Below are positions 24,348-32,650 of a DNA stretch of 64,000 nt, in pieces. Every line of letters starts with the position of its first letter. Position 1 is the stretch's first letter. Source of the stretch: Firm-04 sp045627405 (lineage in GTDB: Bacteria > Bacillota > Clostridia > Oscillospirales > Ruminococcaceae); the NCBI GenBank assembly GCA_045627405.1, contig JAZQNP010000086.1, positions 1 through 64,000 on the forward strand. Direction: 5' to 3'. The position numbers and the translations under genes were made by a program. The notes under the pieces were generated by a model, which worked only from the letters and a program-made list of their open reading frames with translations, searched no databases and had not been told where the DNA came from.

Positions 24348-26180
24348 TTATCCAAGCTTTGCCTCGATCTTGTCAAGTACGCCGTAGAGTGCAGACGGGA
24401 TCTTGCCGCCCTTTGCAGCAATATCCTCATCATAATATCTGCGCATCTCAGCGATTTCCTTCTTCCAGAGACCGGTGTCAACAGCGAGCAGCTCTTTCAT
24501 GGTGTCAGCATTGACTTCATCTTCCAAGCCCTCAATGTTGATGTCCTCCGGCTTCGGCAGATAGCCGATTGCAGTCTCGTTTGCCTCGACGGTACCCTCG
24601 CAGCGTTTGACAATCCAGTCAAGCACTCTCATGTTGTCGCCGAAGCCCGGCCACATGAAGTTGCCGTTTGCGTCCTTCTTGAACCAGTTGACATTAAAGA
24701 TCTTCGGTGCCTTGTCGCCCAGCATCTCGCCCATTTCGAGCCAGTGCGCCCAGTAGTCACCGACATTGTAGCCAATGAACGGCTTCATTGCCATCGGATC
24801 ATGACGCAGCACGCCGACTGCACCGGTCGCAGCAGCCGTCGTCTCGGACGAAACTGCGGAGCCCATGTAGGTGCCGTGTGTCCAGTCGAAGGACTGATAT
24901 ACCAGCGGTGTGGTGGATGCGCGTCTGCCGCCGAAGATGATCGCGGAGAGCGGAACACGCTGCGGATTGTTGAACTCGGGAGAGATGCACGGGCAGTTCT
25001 CTGCGGGTGCAGTGAAGCGGCTGTTCGGATGTGCCAGCGTCAGATGCTTGCCGTCTGCGCCGGTGTGTGCGCAGTACTCCGGTCCGTTGACCTTTGCGCC
25101 CTTCCACTCGGTTGCATCGACCGGCGGCTCCTTGGTCAGAGACTCCCACCACGGTGTGTTGTCGGAGTTATCCAGTGCGACATTCGTAAAGATCGCATTC
25201 TTCTTGGTCGAAGCCAGTGCGTTATAGTTGGACTTTTCATTGGTTCCCGGTGCAACGCCGAAGAAGCCTGCCTCCGGATTGATGGCATACAGTCTGCCGT
25301 CAGCACCCGGTTTCAGCCATGCAATGTCATCACCGACAGTGAAGACCTTGTAGCCCTTTGCCTGATAGCCCTGCGGCGGAATCAGCATGGCAAGGTTGGT
25401 CTTGCCGCATGCAGACGGGAACGCTGCACAGATGTACTTGGTATCGCCGTCCGGCTTCTGCAAGCCGAGGATGAGCATATGCTCTGCCATCCAGCCCTCG
25501 TTCTTTGCCTGATAGGATGCAATGCGAAGCGCGAAGCACTTTTTGCCGAGCAGCACGTTTCCGCCGTATGCGGAATTGATCGACCAGATGGTATTATCCT
25601 CCGGGAACTGCACAATATAACGCTTCTCCGGATCCACATCTGCCTTGGAGTGCAGACCGCGGACGAAATCGTTGGATGTATCGCCGAGGTTCTCAAATGC
25701 CTGCGTACCCATACGGGTCATAATCTTCATGTTCAGCACGACATAGATCGAATCCGTGACCTCGACACCGACCTTTGCCAGCGGCGAGCCAATCGGACCC
25801 ATGCTGTACGGAATGACATACATGGTTCTGCCCTTCATCACACCGTCGTAGAGCGGAGTGAGCTTGGCATACATTTCTTTCGGATCCATCCAGTTGTTGG
25901 TCGGACCTGCATCTTCCTGCTTGCGGGAGCAGATAAAGGTTCTGTCCTCCACACGCGCAACATCGTTCGGACGGGTGCGGTGATAGAGGCAGCCCGGATA
26001 CTTTTCCTCGTTCAGCTTATAGAGCTTATCGGGATGACCGTCAGGCAGCGAAGTGACCTCCTCGGTGAGCTGATCGAGCTGCGCCTGAGAGCCGTCGATC
26101 CAGACGACCTGATCCGGCTTGCAGAGTGCGATCATCTCTTCGACCCACTTGTTGACATTCGGATTTTTTGTGAGTGACAT
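24348..26180 (-). CDS. pckG: Phosphoenolpyruvate carboxykinase (GTP)
   Basis: The 610-residue enzyme interconverts oxaloacetate plus GTP with phosphoenolpyruvate plus CO2. In anaerobic gut bacteria it often runs in the CO2-fixing direction. The kinase-1a loop FPSACGKTNLAML (254-266) includes Cys258. GDDIAWL and the early IDGSQAQLDQL block are those of GTP-type PEPCK, and the length matches. AGGAGG with 9 bases to the ATG decides the start. The final 16 or so residues lie in the 47-bp repeat, so the present C terminus (EAKLG) may be the replacement end supplied by the cassette. Confidence 0.97.
   Translation of the reverse strand: MSLTKNPNVNKWVEEMIALCKPDQVVWIDGSQAQLDQLTEEVTSLPDGHPDKLYKLNEEKYPGCLYHRTRPNDVARVEDRTFICSRKQEDAGPTNNWMDPKEMYAKLTPLYDGVMKGRTMYVIPYSMGPIGSPLAKVGVEVTDSIYVVLNMKIMTRMGTQAFENLGDTSNDFVRGLHSKADVDPEKRYIVQFPEDNTIWSINSAYGGNVLLGKKCFALRIASYQAKNEGWMAEHMLILGLQKPDGDTKYICAAFPSACGKTNLAMLIPPQGYQAKGYKVFTVGDDIAWLKPGADGRLYAINPEAGFFGVAPGTNEKSNYNALASTKKNAIFTNVALDNSDNTPWWESLTKEPPVDATEWKGAKVNGPEYCAHTGADGKHLTLAHPNSRFTAPAENCPCISPEFNNPQRVPLSAIIFGGRRASTTPLVYQSFDWTHGTYMGSAVSSETTAAATGAVGVLRHDPMAMKPFIGYNVGDYWAHWLEMGEMLGDKAPKIFNVNWFKKDANGNFMWPGFGDNMRVLDWIVKRCEGTVEANETAIGYLPKPEDINIEGLEDEVNADTMKELLAVDTGLWKKEIAEMRRYYDEDIAAKGGKIPSALYGVLDKIEAKLG
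24355..24401. repeat. 47-bp direct repeat, proximal copy inside pckA
   Basis: This copy forms the 3' end of the intact gene and differs from the distal copy immediately outside the 47 bases (LG-stop instead of LNK-stop). Confidence 0.92.
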
Positions 26181-26277
26181 AGTAGCAGACCTCCTGTGTT
26201 CAATATTGGGAACAGGCAAACCGCGCTGCCGCTAAAACAGCATCGCATCGGGTTCGACCAAATTTTCCTCATTAACC

Positions 26278-26306
26278 ATTATACCGGAAAACAGAAAAAA
26301 AGTCAA
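26278..26306 (-). promoter_or_regulatory. Promoter of pckA
   Basis: On the minus strand, TTGACT (26306-26301) and TATAAT (26283-26278) are 17 bases apart. The leader to the ATG is about 90 bases, with no recognisable riboswitch. Confidence 0.82.
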
Positions 26307-26395
26307 GAGCCGAATCCGTCAAATATCAGAGGATCTGCAATACAAATCCGTGCATTTGTCTGAAACAAAGGGAAATCGCAGTGCTGCGGACAGTT

Positions 26396-27121
26396 TTATG
26401 AAAAAATCAGATCTTTCAGTTCCTCGCGCAGTCTGCGGATAATTTTCTTTTCCAGCCGCGAGATGTACGACTGCGAAATCCCGATCATATCCGCGACTTC
26501 CTTTTGTGTTTTTTCCTCTCCGCCGCAGAGGCCGAAACGCATTTCCATGATCTTCCGCTCCCGCGGAGCCAGACGTGCAACAGCATCGCGCAGCAGCTTT
26601 CTCTCGGATTCATTTTCGATGCCGCGGCTGACAACATCCTCATCTGTCCCCAGCAGATCAGAGAGCAGCAGCTCATTGCCGTCCCAATCCACATTCAGCG
26701 GCTCGTCAATCGAAATTTCGGCGCGGTACTGCGACACCTTGCGCAGATGCATCAGAATTTCGTTTTCGATGCAGCGGGACGCATAGGTTGCAAGTTTGAT
26801 ATTTTTCTCCGGATGAAATGTCGAAACTGCTTTCATCAGCCCGATCGTACCAATCGAGATCAGATCTTCCGGCGCGGCTGCCGGCGACTCGAATTTCCGC
26901 GCAATGTACACAACCAGCCGCAGGTTCCGGACAATCAGAGTCTCCCGCGCAGATTCGTCGCCCTGCGCCAATGCCGCAAATGCCGCAGCCTCTTCCTCTC
27001 TTGTCAGCGGCGGGGGCAGACGGTCATTGCCGCCGACGAAAAAAATCTGCTCCTCCGCTTTGGAATGCAGCAGACGCATCCGCAGCAAATGGATATATCC
27101 GAACAAAGAACGCATATTCAT
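26396..27121 (-). CDS. sigE: Sporulation sigma factor SigE (mother-cell)
   Basis: The 241-residue sigma-70-family protein has an N-terminal pro-region (MNMRSLFGYIHLLRMRLL), then FFVGGNDRLPPPLTREEE. Sigma region 2 (NLRLVVYIARKFE, EDLISIGTIGLMKAVSTF, KLATYASRCIENEILM) and region 4 (QKEVADMIGISQSYISRLEKKIIRRLR) closely resemble Bacillus SigE. It directs early mother-cell transcription after the SpoIIGA protease removes the pro-region. Its ATG overlaps the spoIIGA TGA (ATGA), with GGGAGGA 7 bases upstream inside spoIIGA. Confidence 0.96.
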   Translation of the reverse strand: MNMRSLFGYIHLLRMRLLHSKAEEQIFFVGGNDRLPPPLTREEEAAAFAALAQGDESARETLIVRNLRLVVYIARKFESPAAAPEDLISIGTIGLMKAVSTFHPEKNIKLATYASRCIENEILMHLRKVSQYRAEISIDEPLNVDWDGNELLLSDLLGTDEDVVSRGIENESERKLLRDAVARLAPRERKIMEMRFGLCGGEEKTQKEVADMIGISQSYISRLEKKIIRRLREELKDLIFS

Positions 27122-27987
27122 GAGAATTCCTCCCGTAGTTGTTTTACGGCACCGCCGTATACTGCCGTGATGCAGCACGCGGGTACGATTGCCGGTGTGG
27201 CGTCATCGCTGTCTACGGAAATCGCGATCAGAATATCCAGCGGCACCGCTTTTCTCCCTCTCTGCGCAATCGCAGCATAGTCGGGCTGAAATGCAGGCAG
27301 CACGGTCTGCCCGGCAACGGTCCGCACCGGAATCAGCCGGAAGCCCGTACGGGTACTTGCCGCTGCTGCGGCATCGCGATACTGCGAAAGCCATGTATGC
27401 AGAGCGGCTTTTGTACACACAACGACCGGAAGCCCGCTGTACGCATCGCGCAGGGTACTGCCGGTATCCGCCAGTGCAGGCATACACAGATCAAAGCCGC
27501 TGATCCGCAGATGGAGCTGATAGGCGCGGTGCGGAAGCTGCGCACTCTTTCGTGCGAAAACAGAGGAGACCGCTGCGGCGGCTGTCGCACCGAGCAGCAA
27601 TACCAGCAAAGATAAATCTGCATAGACAACGGTGTTCTGCGCATAAAATCCGACCGGCATTTTCCAGAGCGACAGCGCGTAAATCACACCGCAGAAAAAC
27701 AGACTCGCTATGTACAGCACGGCAGTCTGCCGCAGCAGATGCCGCACGCCGTGCAGCCCGAATGCCGCCGCAGTCATGCTGCATGTCAGCAGCAGCCTGC
27801 CGATCATACAGATCAGCACCGGCATCTGCGGCAGGAAAATCGCAAGTGCGCCGACTGCGCCAAGCAGACCGCCGAGCAGCATCCGCAGCGGTCTGACCGC
27901 GGTGTGTGTCAGGCGCGCAGTCGTGCGCAGCAGAACGTAATCGACCCAGAAATTGGACAGCAACAGTACATCCAGATAGACCGTCAT
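27118..27987 (-). CDS. spoIIGA: Sigma-E processing peptidase SpoIIGA
   Basis: The 289-residue protein has about five N-terminal membrane helices and a cytoplasmic pepsin-like aspartic protease domain with ALADTGSTLRDAYSG, giving catalytic Asp174. It cleaves pro-SigE in the mother cell after a forespore signal. The gene order spoIIGA-sigE with a 4-base overlap is the conserved spoIIG operon. The second of two nearby ATGs is chosen because the family starts M-T-x-Y-L-D. Loops are Ala-rich compared with Bacillus, but the active-site region is intact. Confidence 0.93.
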   Translation of the reverse strand: MTVYLDVLLLSNFWVDYVLLRTTARLTHTAVRPLRMLLGGLLGAVGALAIFLPQMPVLICMIGRLLLTCSMTAAAFGLHGVRHLLRQTAVLYIASLFFCGVIYALSLWKMPVGFYAQNTVVYADLSLLVLLLGATAAAAVSSVFARKSAQLPHRAYQLHLRISGFDLCMPALADTGSTLRDAYSGLPVVVCTKAALHTWLSQYRDAAAAASTRTGFRLIPVRTVAGQTVLPAFQPDYAAIAQRGRKAVPLDILIAISVDSDDATPAIVPACCITAVYGGAVKQLREEFS

Positions 27988-28004
27988 ATGCAATCACCGC
28001 ATCC

Positions 28005-28038
28005 AGTATAGCACGTTCTTCGCGTGGATTTTGTCGAA
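28005..28038 (-). promoter_or_regulatory. spoIIG promoter with Spo0A box
   Basis: In the direction of transcription (minus), TTCGACA (28038-28032), the reverse complement of the 0A box TGTCGAA, lies 21 bases upstream of TATACT (28010-28005). The fuller plus-strand match TTTTGTCGAACA spans 28029-28040. Bacillus spoIIG and spoIIE also have -35-like elements with an over-long spacer bound by Spo0A~P. Confidence 0.75.
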
Positions 28039-28137
28039 CATGCCATGCAGGATGCGGCGTCTTTCTTCGCAGATTCGCTGAACAGCAATCAAAAACCGCC
28101 CAGACAGACAATTTGTAAAAAAATGCACGGGAACCGC

Positions 28138-28166
28138 TTGACTTTTCGTCAATATTATATTATAAT
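28138..28166 (+). promoter_or_regulatory. Promoter of the DUF1508 gene
   Basis: TTGACT (28138-28143) and TATAAT (28161-28166) are 17 bases apart; the spacer and -10 are AT-rich. Confidence 0.85.
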
Positions 28167-28229
28167 GAAAAAGGGTAATCTATACAAAATGCGGATTCCC
28201 GTTTACAAAAAAGAAGGAGGATTTCTGAA

Positions 28230-28601
28230 ATGGGCAAATATCTGATCAAGCAGACTAAAACCGGCGTTAAATTCGATCTGAAAGCAGGCAACGGCGAAGT
28301 GATCGCTACCTCTGAGGTGTATACCACCGAAAAAGCCTGCCGTCAGGGCATCGCCAGCGTGCAGAAGAACGCGCCGATTGCGCCGGTCGAGGATCAGACC
28401 GTGGAAGGCTACACCGTCGAAAAGCACCCGAAATTTGAGATCTATACCGACAAGGCAGGCGAATTCCGTTTCCGCCTGAAAGCAAGAAACGGCGAGATCA
28501 TTGCTGTCAGTGAAGGCTACAAGGCAATGACAGGCTGCAAGAACGGCATCGAATCCGTCAAGAAAAATGCGGATTCCGAAATTGCTGTACAGGAATCTTA
28601 A
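28230..28601 (+). CDS. DUF1508 / YegP-like protein with two repeats
   Basis: This 123-residue soluble protein contains two copies of the short DUF1508 module (about 1-55 and 63-117). Each has the pattern KF.L.A.NGEVIA.SE.Y.....C..GI.SV.KNA. GAAGGAGGATTTCTGAA precedes the ATG. A strong promoter and tight ribosome site suggest high expression. The family is widespread and small, with no assigned biochemical role. It is followed 35 bases later by another small highly charged protein and probably shares its transcript. Confidence 0.88.
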   Translation: MGKYLIKQTKTGVKFDLKAGNGEVIATSEVYTTEKACRQGIASVQKNAPIAPVEDQTVEGYTVEKHPKFEIYTDKAGEFRFRLKARNGEIIAVSEGYKAMTGCKNGIESVKKNADSEIAVQES

Positions 28602-28636
28602 CCCTAAATTTTTAATTGCTACGGAGGAATACCAAC

Positions 28637-28888
28637 ATGGACATCAAGGCACAGATCGAAGAGATCATTGAAAAGGTAAAATCTGACAATTCCATTCAGG
28701 AGAAGTTCAAGAGCGATCCGGAAGGCACCATCAAGGGTCTCGTCGGTGATGCGGCTGACAACGATACCGTCAGCAAGATCATTGAAGCTGTTAAGGATGC
28801 AATCGGCGGCGGCGGTCTGGAAGGCATCAAGGACAAGATCTCCGATGTGATCGGCGGTATCTTCGGCAAAAAGGATGATGCTGAATAA
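28637..28888 (+). CDS. Small conserved acidic helical protein, unknown function
   Basis: The 83-residue protein is predicted to be mostly helical and charged (MDIKAQIEEIIEKVKSD at the start) with a glycine-rich segment DAIGGGGLEGIKDKISDVIGG and an acidic C terminus. It lacks cysteine, a signal peptide and membrane helices. ACGGAGGAATACCAAC selects the start. It shares the strong promoter of the DUF1508 gene and is followed by an intrinsic terminator. I do not recognise a family with confidence. Confidence 0.82.
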   Translation: MDIKAQIEEIIEKVKSDNSIQEKFKSDPEGTIKGLVGDAADNDTVSKIIEAVKDAIGGGGLEGIKDKISDVIGGIFGKKDDAE

Positions 28889-28922
28889 GACGCACTTCTT
28901 GTGCAAATAACCAAATTAAAAC

Positions 28923-28961
28923 AAGGCTGCCCTCATTGGTTTGAGGACAGCCTTTTCTTCT
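28923..28961. terminator. Bidirectional intrinsic terminator
   Basis: AAGGCTG-CCTCA pairs with TGAGG-CAGCCTT. TTTTCTTC follows on the plus strand and GTTTTAATTT on the minus strand. It serves both the small plus-strand operon and the convergent metallopeptidase gene. Confidence 0.85.
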
Positions 28962-28975
28962 TTATGCAGGTTTTC

Positions 28976-30541
28976 TTATTTCGGTGAAATCGTGATAGTA
29001 TAGGCATCGTTGCTGAAAGAATCCACTGAAATCGTGATGCCCGGATCAACGGTCTCCTTGCCGTTGCTGTCATACCATGCAAAGCCGGACACGCTGTTCG
29101 AGATCACATCGCCCGCATGGAAATAGTTATCCGTCTCGGTATCGTTGACAATGCGGATGACACGTCTTCCGTTGTCGTTGTCAGAATAGCCTGCGCCGGT
29201 GCAGTATTTGAAGAATGTGCCCCAGTAATTGCTCATCTTCGTTGTCTCTGCGTGATATACGCGCACGCCGCTGCCGAGATTCTGCCACCATGCTACCGCA
29301 TGGACATTGCTGTTGTTGCCGTCCAGAGAGGCATATTCCAGAATCAGATACTCTCCGAACAGATGATTATCCACATTATATGGGATCATCACACAGTTGC
29401 CCTGATCGGTCTGTGCATTGTAGAGTGTATAGGTCTGCGTTCCCATCGAGGTGTTATATGTCTGCACCTGCTTCTCACGGTAAAAACCGAAGATCAGCTT
29501 ATCCACCGCGCAGAAATCAGAACACGCATCGGTATCCATCAGCTCAATGCCAGCCGTACCGTGGAAGCCCTCCCAGTCATTGCCCTGCGTACCGAGATAG
29601 TAGTCGGGCAGACCGGCACAGTGACCAAGCTCATGGCAATACGAACTGGTGTACCACACATAATTCGTCAGCGATTCAATCTGCGCATTGCCCGTGATGA
29701 TATGTCCGACGCCGACGCCGTCCACACGGTAAGAAGGATCTCCGAACGCGCCTGCACACGGCCACCAGTTGTCCTCGCCTGCCGCTGTCGGAACCGTAAT
29801 CAGTGTCGCATCAATCAAGCCGTCACCGTCTCCGTCATACTGCGAGAAATCAACCGAATCCTTGAACGCATTATAGCACTCCTCGACAATCTTGACCTTG
29901 TTCGTATCGTAAGATGCCTGATTTTCTTTGGTCGTGTAGCGGAACGTTTTGCCGGTGAATACCATATTGCCCTTGGATGCTCTGCCGTAAAACGCGCTGA
30001 TGCTCTCAAACGGATAGCATGAATTACCTGCATCCGCCGCACCGAATGTGATCTGATCAATCTCTGACTCGGACGGCGCGTAGGAATATCTGCAATCCGG
30101 GAAATCTACATAAAATACAACCAGATTCGCTTTGCCGGCGGTCGGGAGCGATGCGTCAATATCGTTGATGCCCGGATAGATAAAATCACCCAGATCACTG
30201 TCATCACTCTCGCTGACTGTGAAAAAGGTTCCGGACGGGAATTCTTTAATTTCTGTCATCAGATACTTCTGCATCAGCACAACATCCGCCAGATCCGAGC
30301 TGCCGTTCGCACTCAGATCAAATGCGCGCTCCTGCACATACGTCATCTTCTGCGCGCCGAGCAGCATGTTCTTCATGATGACAAGGTCATTGCCGTTCAG
30401 CCTGTTGTTGAAATCGAGATCGCCGTAGAGATACTGCGTGTCTGCCGCAGTTGCCGGCTGTGCAAGCTGCGCCGCTCCGATCTGCATACAGATCGCCGAT
30501 GCAAGCAGCAGAGAGCTGAGCTTTCTGATTCTTTTGCCCAT
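28976..30541 (-). CDS. Secreted M6-type metallopeptidase with N-terminal dockerin
   Basis: This 521-residue protein has a signal peptide ending near AATAAD. An N-terminal type-I dockerin follows immediately, with Ca loops DLDFNNRLNGND and DLSANGSSDLAD (about 40-97). The peptidase domain carries the zinc motif HELGH (about 303-307) with the downstream D in GLPDYY, typical of M6/InhA-like enzymes, and a YDGDGDGLID calcium loop. A dockerin before rather than after the catalytic domain is the less common order. GGGGAGGAAACAGAAA decides the start. It probably digests proteins while bound to a scaffoldin. Confidence 0.9.
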   Translation of the reverse strand: MGKRIRKLSSLLLASAICMQIGAAQLAQPATAADTQYLYGDLDFNNRLNGNDLVIMKNMLLGAQKMTYVQERAFDLSANGSSDLADVVLMQKYLMTEIKEFPSGTFFTVSESDDSDLGDFIYPGINDIDASLPTAGKANLVVFYVDFPDCRYSYAPSESEIDQITFGAADAGNSCYPFESISAFYGRASKGNMVFTGKTFRYTTKENQASYDTNKVKIVEECYNAFKDSVDFSQYDGDGDGLIDATLITVPTAAGEDNWWPCAGAFGDPSYRVDGVGVGHIITGNAQIESLTNYVWYTSSYCHELGHCAGLPDYYLGTQGNDWEGFHGTAGIELMDTDACSDFCAVDKLIFGFYREKQVQTYNTSMGTQTYTLYNAQTDQGNCVMIPYNVDNHLFGEYLILEYASLDGNNSNVHAVAWWQNLGSGVRVYHAETTKMSNYWGTFFKYCTGAGYSDNDNGRRVIRIVNDTETDNYFHAGDVISNSVSGFAWYDSNGKETVDPGITISVDSFSNDAYTITISPK

Positions 30542-30566
30542 TTTCTGTTTCCTCCCCATAAATACA

Positions 30567-30594
30567 AATCAGCGGATCTGATAATCCGCTGATT
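30567..30594 (-). other. 5'-leader stem-loop of the metallopeptidase mRNA
   Basis: AATCAGCGGAT and ATCCGCTGATT form a perfect 11-bp stem with a 6-base loop, starting within a few bases of the predicted transcription start. It probably stabilises the 5' end of the mRNA. Confidence 0.6.
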
Positions 30595-30597
30595 CTT

Positions 30598-30627
30598 ATT
30601 ATAATGCTGCCGATTGGATGCTGTCAA
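30598..30627 (-). promoter_or_regulatory. Promoter of the metallopeptidase gene
   Basis: On the minus strand, TTGACA (30627-30622) and TATAAT (30603-30598) are 18 bases apart. Upstream lie two GTACGAAA direct repeats (plus-strand 30639-30646 and 30658-30665) that could bind an activator. Confidence 0.78.
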
Positions 30628-30705
30628 TGTTTTTTTGTGTACGAAACATGTTGAAATGTACGAAATTGCAGTTACCCGCACACTTTTCCACGCATCCACG
30701 CAAAG

Positions 30706-32457
30706 TCAGAGCAGTGCAGCCAGTACACCGCCCAGTACATTGAGATGCCCGATGTCCAGCGTACTCCATTTGCGGAATCTGCCGAACAATCCGAATGCAA
30801 TCAGTGCAGTCGGCTTGCCGTCCCGTTCTGCACGGTACAGCACGGTACCGAGCAGATTCTCTGACGCAAACCACTGATATGCATCATCTGCAATGCCTTC
30901 CAGTGCATTGATATTGTCAATGACACAAATGCGGTCAACCGTGTAGCTCCGCGCAAACGGTTCTTCCAGCAGCACCGCGGCACTCGATCCGACTGGATGT
31001 CCCCAGCGGTATGCAGTTGTCCAATCCGGAGCCGTGAAAATGCTGATGCCGTCCAGTCCGAACTGCTCTCCGATGCGCTGCAAAATCACCGGCAGCTCCG
31101 GCTTCTCATGCAGCAGCGACTGCACCAGCTCCGCTACAAAACCCGCATTGCTCTGCGTCGGCGCAACCGCATACAAATCTGCCAGCGAGCGTGCGCGGTT
31201 GGGCTGTACTTCACCGTGCTTCTTCACGTCATATATGACATAGCGGTTATGCCCCTTTTCCCGCGCAATGTAAAGGGCCTTGTCCGCCTGCATGAACAGC
31301 TCCTCATAGCTGCGTGCATCAATCGGATAACGTGCCACGCCCATCGAACAGGTCACATGCGTTTTCTGCGATTCCGCGCTGTTCTCCCATGCCCATTCGA
31401 GCTTTGTCCGGATGGCACGCAGCACGCCGCGCAGATCGGTTTCATCCGCGATGCCTTCCAGCACCAGCAAAAACATACCGCCGCCGATGCGTCCGGCTGC
31501 GCCGCGCTTTCCGATCTCCGTTTTCAGAATGTGCGACAGCGTGAACAATACTTCATCCCCGAAAAGATGACCGTATCCGTCATTGATTTCCTTGAATTCA
31601 TCAATGTTGAGAATGACAAGGCAGACCATGCCGTCCGGCTCAGCTGCCAGAACCTCTTTGGCATGCGCCGTGATCGCATTCTTATTGAGCAGATCCGTTG
31701 CCGAATCGCGGGTTGCTTCAATCAGCCAGCCCTGCTCCTTACTCTTGTATTTTGCATGGAGAAAGCCGATCGTGCCAAGCACCGTCTTTGAACCGGGCGC
31801 ATCGGACCGCGTCACACCGCGGAATGCGCAGTATTCCATGCGCTGTCCCATCGAGCAGACGCTGGTTTCCAGTTCGCACTGAAACCGGCTTGTCCCCGCT
31901 GCAATATCCGCACAGAGCTTCTCAAACTGCGGCACATCGCGCTCTCCGACCATACCCTTGGCAATCGCCTGCTGCTTCCATTCATCCAGACGCATATCCG
32001 TTAAAATCACCTCGCGGCAGCAGTCAAACGTCATCAGCTGTATGCGCTTGGTGCGGAAAGAATACCGGAACGCCAGATCGCGCATGAGATTGAGATAGAA
32101 CCGGTATTCGGTATTTTCCGTGACTGTGCGCAGCAGTGTGCGCTGCATCTGAAATGCATCGGAAATACAAAGCTGATACTGCCGCTGTTCACCGTCGCCG
32201 TGTGCGGTCAGGCTGACCAGCATCCACCGCCAGTCTGTCGTACAGCCGCGCATGCGCAGTGCGATCTGATCGGTCTGCCCGTCACGCATCCGCGCGGAAA
32301 GCTGCAACAAACGCTCGGTATCCGCCTCGTGTACCGTGCGGAGTATGGAATAAATCACATCATCTCCGAAATAATGAAAATAAGCAGCATCCGCATACTG
32401 CATATGAAAATGGGCATCCGTTGTCACGTTGCCGGCAGTCTGTGTGATTTCAGGCAC
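30706..32457 (-). CDS. PAS-GGDEF-GAF-like signalling protein with degenerate GGDEF site
   Basis: The 583-residue soluble protein has two PAS-like N-terminal domains (about 10-110 and 115-240), a GGDEF domain (about 245-410) and a C-terminal GAF-like domain (about 430-583). The substrate helix NIDEFKEINDGYGHLFGD is intact, but the signature GGDEF is GGGMF (325-329). Asp-Glu, needed for diguanylate cyclase catalysis, are replaced by Gly-Met. It is more likely a c-di-GMP or GTP sensor than a synthase. A GTG start follows AAGGAGGGG. Confidence 0.9.
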   Translation of the reverse strand: MPEITQTAGNVTTDAHFHMQYADAAYFHYFGDDVIYSILRTVHEADTERLLQLSARMRDGQTDQIALRMRGCTTDWRWMLVSLTAHGDGEQRQYQLCISDAFQMQRTLLRTVTENTEYRFYLNLMRDLAFRYSFRTKRIQLMTFDCCREVILTDMRLDEWKQQAIAKGMVGERDVPQFEKLCADIAAGTSRFQCELETSVCSMGQRMEYCAFRGVTRSDAPGSKTVLGTIGFLHAKYKSKEQGWLIEATRDSATDLLNKNAITAHAKEVLAAEPDGMVCLVILNIDEFKEINDGYGHLFGDEVLFTLSHILKTEIGKRGAAGRIGGGMFLLVLEGIADETDLRGVLRAIRTKLEWAWENSAESQKTHVTCSMGVARYPIDARSYEELFMQADKALYIAREKGHNRYVIYDVKKHGEVQPNRARSLADLYAVAPTQSNAGFVAELVQSLLHEKPELPVILQRIGEQFGLDGISIFTAPDWTTAYRWGHPVGSSAAVLLEEPFARSYTVDRICVIDNINALEGIADDAYQWFASENLLGTVLYRAERDGKPTALIAFGLFGRFRKWSTLDIGHLNVLGGVLAALL

Positions 32458-32528
32458 AAAATCCCCTCCTTTTTCGCGGTTTTCATTCTCCGGTTCAGAA
32501 ACAGCTCCAGCACCGGCTGTTTGACTTT

Positions 32529-32557
32529 ATTATATCAGAATCATGAAAAACTGTCAA
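32529..32557 (-). promoter_or_regulatory. Sigma-A promoter of the GGDEF gene
   Basis: On the minus strand, TTGACA (32557-32552) and TATAAT (32534-32529) are perfect and 17 bases apart. Confidence 0.87.
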
Positions 32558-32650
32558 TCACTTTCACAGATTTCTTATGCATATTTTGGGATTTCTGCTC
32601 ACTGCGCCGCTTTCGCGCAATCAGAACAAAGTCTGCATGCCGCGTCATGC

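Larger units (their letters stand above)
23476..24401. mobile_element. Putative minimal integrated cassette in the 3' end of pckA
   Basis: A 47-bp perfect direct repeat (23476-23522 and 24355-24401) brackets an XRE regulator and a SHOCT membrane protein gene. The repeat is the last coding part of pckA. The outer copy still encodes a complete alternative C terminus (ending EAKLNK and stop) followed by a terminator. This is the layout left when an element enters a gene's 3' end and brings a replacement end. No integrase is present, so it would be a remnant or an element mobilised in trans. Unequal duplication is the alternative. Confidence 0.6.

Noticed and set aside
24744..26177. Long open frame (about 477 codons) antisense to pckA
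   Set aside because: pckA on the other strand has complete motifs and a good ribosome site. The antisense frame has no ribosome site and an Arg/Cys/His-rich composition typical of shadow frames in codon-biased DNA.
26181..26271. Fifteen-codon upstream frame in the pckA leader
   Set aside because: Its ATG overlaps the -10 element, so it would not be on the transcript.
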